Shown here in pieces: positions 7,484 through 11,695 of a stretch of DNA of 11,695 bases. The notes under the pieces are model-generated. The model was not told the origin of the DNA and made no database searches. It was given only the letters and a program-made list of their open reading frames with translations. Within the stretch, counting starts at the first letter, position 1; each line of letters starts with the position of its first letter. Both the position numbers and the translations under genes were made by a program. This DNA comes from Ignavibacteria bacterium (GTDB lineage: Bacteria > Bacteroidota > Ignavibacteria > Ignavibacteriales > Melioribacteraceae): the NCBI GenBank assembly GCA_011049495.1, contig DSBF01000251.1:1-11695 (forward strand), given 5' to 3'.

Positions 7484-8353
7484 TTAAATTTCTTTTCTAA
7501 AAATTAAACAATATTGGTGATGCCGGTTGCCGACCCAAGCATTATTAACACCTAATGCAATTAACGGTTTGTCATCTTGCAGCCAAATTTTTTCGTCTTT
7601 CAATACCCAGCTTTTATCATTTCGATTGGTAAGTGATATTGCCGTATCGAATGCTAAAGGGTAAAGTTTGCTTTCATTATAAACATTGTTTGTAATAATT
7701 GTTAAATAACCGCCTGCTTTAATTAAGTCCCACACAACATCGAAAATTTTAGCCTGGAATTCAATGAAGTTATTATAGTCTGTGATATTACCCAAATCAT
7801 TTTTATCGGAGGAATATTTAGTATCGAGACCTGAGTCTTTTCTTTTCGTTTGACGAATTGAATTACGTTCAAGCTGATTCCAGTAAGGCGGTGAAGTTAT
7901 TACATAATCAAATTTTTCTATGGGAAGATTTTGATGTCTCAGTAATTTTTGCGCATTTAATGAATCACCATTAATAGGAATAAGAGTTGAATCGTATTCC
8001 CCCTTTTTTATTCTTCTTACCGAAGTCTCATAATATTTTTGTTGTAATTCAATACCGACTGCGTTTCTATTTGCTTCACCTGCTGCAATTAATGTACTCC
8101 CCGTTCCAAGAAAAGGATCAAATACCCACTCACCCTTTTTTGTGAAGAAAGTTATAAACTCCTTCACTAATGTTTCGGGAAATTTTGCCGGATGTAAAAC
8201 TTCATCTTCTTTTCTTTTTGGGGGGCGGTGTATAAACCAAGTTTTGGTAAATTTAATCCATTCTTTACCGGTTAAGTCATTAAGTTTGTTTTTAAGACTC
8301 AACCTACCTCTTTCGCCTAAATCAATGTATTTGTTTTCTTTTGATATTGTCAT
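7484..8353 (-). CDS. Site-specific DNA methyltransferase (amino-group, SPPY type), orphan
   Basis: This is a predicted S-adenosylmethionine-dependent methylase acting on the exocyclic amino group of cytosine (N4) or adenine (N6). Its 289 residues show HPAKFPETLV (motif X, about 54-63), VFDPFLGTGST (AdoMet motif I, 77-87), AVGIEL (motif II, 98-103), INGDS (motif III), the catalytic motif TSPPYW (153-158) and GGYLTIITNN (motif VII-like). The C-terminal HHQYCLIFRK resembles the tail that precedes motif X in beta-class enzymes. The order X-I-II-III-IV is therefore a circular permutation of the beta arrangement. SPPY is commoner in N4-cytosine enzymes but does not settle the base. No long target-recognition domain is visible. 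No restriction gene adjoins it: xseA follows after two bases, and a receptor gene lies 43 bases upstream. A role in regulation or strand marking is speculation. Confidence 0.9.
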   Translation of the reverse strand: MTISKENKYIDLGERGRLSLKNKLNDLTGKEWIKFTKTWFIHRPPKRKEDEVLHPAKFPETLVKEFITFFTKKGEWVFDPFLGTGSTLIAAGEANRNAVGIELQQKYYETSVRRIKKGEYDSTLIPINGDSLNAQKLLRHQNLPIEKFDYVITSPPYWNQLERNSIRQTKRKDSGLDTKYSSDKNDLGNITDYNNFIEFQAKIFDVVWDLIKAGGYLTIITNNVYNESKLYPLAFDTAISLTNRNDKSWVLKDEKIWLQDDKPLIALGVNNAWVGNRHHQYCLIFRKEI

Positions 8354-8396
8354 TGCATAAAGTTAAAGATTCTGAAATCAATTTCAAATTTTCCGG

Positions 8397-10916
8397 TTAA
8401 AACCTGACATTGAAGCCAAGTGTCGGAAGTATCGGAAACATTGTACTTTTTTCTCTCCCGATTGTCAGGTCGTCATTAATATAATAATCATAACCAATTA
8501 CATTTGAGCGGTTATAAACATTAATAACATCTAAATAGAATACCCAATCATATCCCCAATAGTCTGCCTTTGCAGAAATTCGAACATCTAATCTATGATA
8601 TTCGGGTTTACGTGAATTAAATCTATTTTCAACTCCTCCAAAATCTGTATCATAAATAACTTCTGTTGTTCCTTTTCTTGTAACAATCTCGGGTGAATCA
8701 GGAATCATATCACCATTGGTATCAATTAATGTAATTCTCGGTTTAACCCCTACCGGCTCGGTAATTGGGAATCCCGAACCGTATTGAAAGCGAATTCCGA
8801 AATCCAACCAATCATTTATTTCATAATTTAGAACAACATTTAATGTATGTCTTTGGTCAAAGATAAACGGTATTGTTCTATTGTACTCATATCTCTCTGC
8901 CCAGGCAAGTGAATAAGAAATCCAACCATCAATTTTAGAAATTCCTGCAATATTTCTTCGTTCTATTAAGAACTCCAAACCATAAGCTTCACCACGTGAA
9001 TCATTTATTGGAATTTGTGTTAATGAGTCACCTTGAATTGGAATAGGTCTAGTCCAAGCAGAACGTTCTCTCGGATCTTGACCGGGAACCGGTTCTGTAT
9101 AAAATTGCGTTCCCGTAACTTCTTTCTGAATTATTAAATTGGAGAATTTTTTGTAATAAGCTTCAACCTTAGCACGCCACTCACTTGAGAGCCATCGCTC
9201 TATTCCTATGACATAATGTGTTGATTTCTCTGCTTCCAAGTCCTTAGTATATCGTTTGTCAAGATCCAACAGTTGATTGCCGTCTCGTAATTTTTCATAA
9301 CCGGGAGATTGATAAAATTGTCCCCAAGTAGCTCTCAGAGTTGTAATGCCATCAAGTGCGTAAGAAAAAGAAATTCTCGGTGCGATATAGCTTTTTCCTA
9401 ATATGTTATAATAATCATAACGCAACCCCGGTTGAATAAAAAATCGATCGGCGAGAGCAAATTTGTTTTGAACCCAAAATCTATACCGGTTGTAGATTTT
9501 TTCATCTCCGATATCATCAAATACAACTCTGATATTAGGATTCGAATCGAAGAATGCACGCAACTCGGGGTCGAGATTAAAATCGAAGTTTAACAGAGTT
9601 CGCATGAAATCAACACCGAAACCGGCACTGAATTCATTACCTGTTCCCCAATAACGTAAAAACTTATTATCGATCGAATACTTCTGAAAAATAAAATTTG
9701 CATTAACACCAAAGCCAACTAAATAAGGTGCAAGAGTATCCGGCGCAATATTTTCAAAATCTTTTCTATTAAGCGAAGGGTCTAAAATCTTTGAATCAAA
9801 ATTACTTCTTCCTTCGTTTCTATACCAGGATACAATTAATTTGTTTAAGGATTTTTTATTTGGAGTGAAATGCCAAGCAAATGATAACATATCATTATCA
9901 GAATCATCAACAACAGCAACGCTATCGGCAGTTTTTCTATTCTCGCTACTTATAAGATCGACTCCATCTCTAGATAGAATTCCGTTTATAAAAAACTTAT
10001 GTCCTTTAAACGGACCAAATGCCAATTTTGCCTGAACATCATAGAAGTTTGGAAAAGTTACATTGTCTTCAACAAGTCCGGCACCTTTAACAAATGGTTC
10101 TATTATTAAATCGTAATAAGTTCTTCTTGAATTAATAATCCAGCTTCCCGGAATATCAAAAGGATTCTTCCCTTCCAAAACCAAATTTGCAGCAACAATA
10201 CTCGCATTTAAGTTACCTTTAAAACTTTGGGTAATATCACCTTGTCTATTTGTAACATCAAGCACAGCAGATAGCCTGTCACCGTATTGAACCGGGAATC
10301 CGCCGGTAATTAAATTGATATCGGAAACCGCTTCAGGATTGAACATACTGATTACACCGTAAAGTCTGTACGGATTAAAAACTTCAACATCATCCATAAC
10401 AATTAAATTTTGATTAGGACTGCTCCCCCGCACAATTAGTTGAGACGAAAAATCGTTTGGTGCTAAAACACCCGGTAAAGCTTGAAGTGTTCTAAACACA
10501 TCAGTTACGGCGCCTGGTAAAACTCTTGCTCCTTCAGGCTGCAAGTCAATTAAGCTTGTGGTTGGATCGCTTTGTTCTTGAATTCTTGTATCAAGCACTT
10601 CAATCTGATCAATTTCGATTGCTTCAGCGTTCAATTCAACATTTAGTTCAAGAAATTTATCGGCAAGAATTTCTACATCAAAGAATTGACTTTTGAATCC
10701 GACGGCACTGAATCTAACTCTGTGTTGACCGATGGGAATTTTAGATATTCTAAAATTTCCATTTTCATTGGTTACACCGCCGGAATTAATATCCATAATT
10801 AGAATATTTACACCTGGAATAGGAGAACCATTTTCGATTACTTTTCCAGTTAGTCCTCCGGTTTGAGAAAATAAAACCGCCGCAAATATTATAAATAGAA
10901 TTATAAACTTAAACAT
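8397..10916 (-). CDS. TonB-dependent-receptor-like outer membrane protein with carboxypeptidase-regulatory-like domain
   Basis: The protein of 839 residues begins with a signal peptide (MFKFIILFIIFAAVLFSQ, cleavage likely near 18). Residues about 20-105 form a carboxypeptidase-regulatory-like beta-sandwich (GLTGKVIENGSPIPGVNILI, NENGNFRISKIPIGQHRVRF). A plug domain follows at about 115-225 (LQALPGVLAPNDFSSQLIVRG, NQNLIVMDDVEVFNPYRL, GGFPVQYGDRLSAVLDV). The rest is beta-strand-rich barrel, ending in NVRF with a C-terminal Phe as expected for BAM-dependent insertion. Family members take up large ligands across the outer membrane using TonB energy. No SusD partner, TonB or ExbB genes are present, and I cannot pick out a definite TonB box, so the substrate is unknown. 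The ATG is the only start in front of the signal peptide. It is 72 bases downstream of another envelope protein gene. Confidence 0.93.
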   Translation of the reverse strand: MFKFIILFIIFAAVLFSQTGGLTGKVIENGSPIPGVNILIMDINSGGVTNENGNFRISKIPIGQHRVRFSAVGFKSQFFDVEILADKFLELNVELNAEAIEIDQIEVLDTRIQEQSDPTTSLIDLQPEGARVLPGAVTDVFRTLQALPGVLAPNDFSSQLIVRGSSPNQNLIVMDDVEVFNPYRLYGVISMFNPEAVSDINLITGGFPVQYGDRLSAVLDVTNRQGDITQSFKGNLNASIVAANLVLEGKNPFDIPGSWIINSRRTYYDLIIEPFVKGAGLVEDNVTFPNFYDVQAKLAFGPFKGHKFFINGILSRDGVDLISSENRKTADSVAVVDDSDNDMLSFAWHFTPNKKSLNKLIVSWYRNEGRSNFDSKILDPSLNRKDFENIAPDTLAPYLVGFGVNANFIFQKYSIDNKFLRYWGTGNEFSAGFGVDFMRTLLNFDFNLDPELRAFFDSNPNIRVVFDDIGDEKIYNRYRFWVQNKFALADRFFIQPGLRYDYYNILGKSYIAPRISFSYALDGITTLRATWGQFYQSPGYEKLRDGNQLLDLDKRYTKDLEAEKSTHYVIGIERWLSSEWRAKVEAYYKKFSNLIIQKEVTGTQFYTEPVPGQDPRERSAWTRPIPIQGDSLTQIPINDSRGEAYGLEFLIERRNIAGISKIDGWISYSLAWAERYEYNRTIPFIFDQRHTLNVVLNYEINDWLDFGIRFQYGSGFPITEPVGVKPRITLIDTNGDMIPDSPEIVTRKGTTEVIYDTDFGGVENRFNSRKPEYHRLDVRISAKADYWGYDWVFYLDVINVYNRSNVIGYDYYINDDLTIGREKSTMFPILPTLGFNVRF

Positions 10917-10988
10917 ACTTTGAATTAACCTTTACGGTATAACAACTTTTTCATAAAAAACATTCCAAAGCGAAGAAAGTGAAAAGAA

Positions 10989-11695
10989 TTACAAATTTAA
11001 CGAGAAGAAATGCGAATACAATCCGATTGAAATTTCGTGAAAATTTCTATCAAAATTTGACGGCTGAAAATTATACCTGTAGCGATAATAAAGTGTAAAA
11101 GTATTATATAATTTCAACCAGCCGATTGTTATCTCTGTCGATATACCGTTAAATCCCTTAAAAGAAGTAAAACCCGAAACTCCGCCTGAAACAAATTCAA
11201 TAGGTTTCAAAATAAATATTTGTTTATATCCAAAGCGAAGAAAATTCTGATGCTCGGCTTTAAAGATATGAGCATATTCAATACCAAAATAACCGGCTGG
11301 ATAATTATACCCACCGCTATAACGAGTAAATAGAGAAATTTCTTTTGATAGACTAAAGTGTGTTTCACCATCTTGAAATACAATCGTTGGGGAAGGAATT
11401 CCGAATATAATTCCCCCGAAACAACACATTGTAAGCAAACTTGGGTCTTTATCGGACTGCAACAAACTCTTAAATGGAGCGATAACTTCAAAATGGTCAC
11501 TGATGAACTTTAATCCATCCTTGGTTTCACCGGAGATAATAAACTTAACATAAGCGGAATCAAAATCAATCTCTGAAATATCAATTTCTATTTTGTGATT
11601 TTCGGTTAAAGTATCGGAAACTGTAAATGAATATTTATCTTCAATTGTAACTGTACTTGTAACGCTATCGGTTGTAAAAAAGGATAAAATAAATA
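10989..11695 (-). CDS. Secreted, probable outer-membrane beta-barrel protein of unknown function (partial, 5' end outside window)
   Basis: The reading frame is open to the right edge and gives 234 residues before the stop. The first visible residues (FILSFFTTDSV) look like the end of a signal peptide, so probably only a few N-terminal residues are missing. A Thr/Asp/Ile-rich part with alternating beta pattern follows (about 10-70; KIEIDISEIDFDSAYVKFII), then a hydrophobic segment with a Cys pair (LLTMCCFGGIIFGIPSP), then aromatic alternating strands (RYSGGYNYPAGYFGIEYAH, FTLYYRYRYNF, HEISIGLYSHFF) like an outer-membrane barrel. I recognise no family. A shorter reading from an internal TTG at 11465 is possible but would discard clearly continuous sequence. 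It lies just upstream of the receptor gene, so a joint envelope role is possible but unproven. Confidence 0.75.
   Translation of the reverse strand, partial: FILSFFTTDSVTSTVTIEDKYSFTVSDTLTENHKIEIDISEIDFDSAYVKFIISGETKDGLKFISDHFEVIAPFKSLLQSDKDPSLLTMCCFGGIIFGIPSPTIVFQDGETHFSLSKEISLFTRYSGGYNYPAGYFGIEYAHIFKAEHQNFLRFGYKQIFILKPIEFVSGGVSGFTSFKGFNGISTEITIGWLKLYNTFTLYYRYRYNFQPSNFDRNFHEISIGLYSHFFSLNL

Noticed and set aside
8373..8386. Inverted repeat TGAAAT-CA-ATTTCA between the receptor and methyltransferase genes, considered as a terminator
   Set aside because: The loop is only two bases, the stem is AT-rich and no T tract follows, so it cannot be supported as an intrinsic terminator.
10917..10988. 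Possible promoter with TTGGAA box in front of the receptor gene
   Set aside because: No -10-like hexamer sits at a good spacing from the TTGGAA, so the promoter could not be placed.
11207..11500. A 97-codon minus-strand open frame in another phase
   Set aside because: It overlaps the frame that stays open to the window edge and shows coherent beta-strand patterning; this alternative has no recognisable domain and is probably a shadow.

Overview
The window reads as a piece of a low-GC (about one third G+C by eye) Gram-negative chromosome from the Bacteroidota/Chlorobiota group. An Ignavibacteria-like source (Ignavibacterium/Melioribacter relatives) is my best guess. This rests on the AT-rich codon use, an outer-membrane TonB-type receptor with an N-terminal carboxypeptidase-regulatory-like domain, and the mix of genes. 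Unlike typical Bacteroidetes, clear Shine-Dalgarno sequences precede rplU, rpmA and dxs. The lineage is an inference, not a database result.

Every supported gene lies on the minus strand, so transcription runs from right to left. In transcription order: (1) a secreted, probably barrel-forming protein of unknown function, cut by the right edge (10989-11695); (2) a TonB-dependent-receptor-like protein (8397-10916); (3) a closely packed run from 8353 down to 1438: orphan DNA methyltransferase, xseA, xseB, dxs, a Gfo/Idh/MocA-family oxidoreductase, a PhoB/OmpR-type response regulator and a PhoR-like histidine kinase; (4) rplU-rpmA with their own candidate promoter and a strong intrinsic terminator at 702-730; (5) a roughly 350-base AT-rich gene-free stretch; (6) the first 117 codons of a response regulator, probably LytTR-type, cut by the left edge.

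The run in (3) looks like one operon. Gaps are 2 to 16 bases, or the genes overlap (xseA/xseB by 8, dxs/oxidoreductase by 4, response regulator/kinase by 11). It joins DNA repair (exonuclease VII), isoprenoid precursor supply (DXP synthase) and a two-component system. The xseB-dxs neighbourhood recalls the xseB-ispA-dxs operon of Escherichia coli, but no ispA is present.

I found no mobile element, CRISPR array, tRNA, rRNA or defence island, and nothing I can defend as a wholly new system. The points most worth a second look are the orphan methyltransferase with permuted motif order inside a housekeeping operon, a His-to-Asn change at the usual catalytic histidine of the oxidoreductase, a TTG start overlapping the dxs stop, a small cluster of DnaA-box-like 9-mers in the 352-701 gap, and the unrecognised barrel-like protein beside the receptor.
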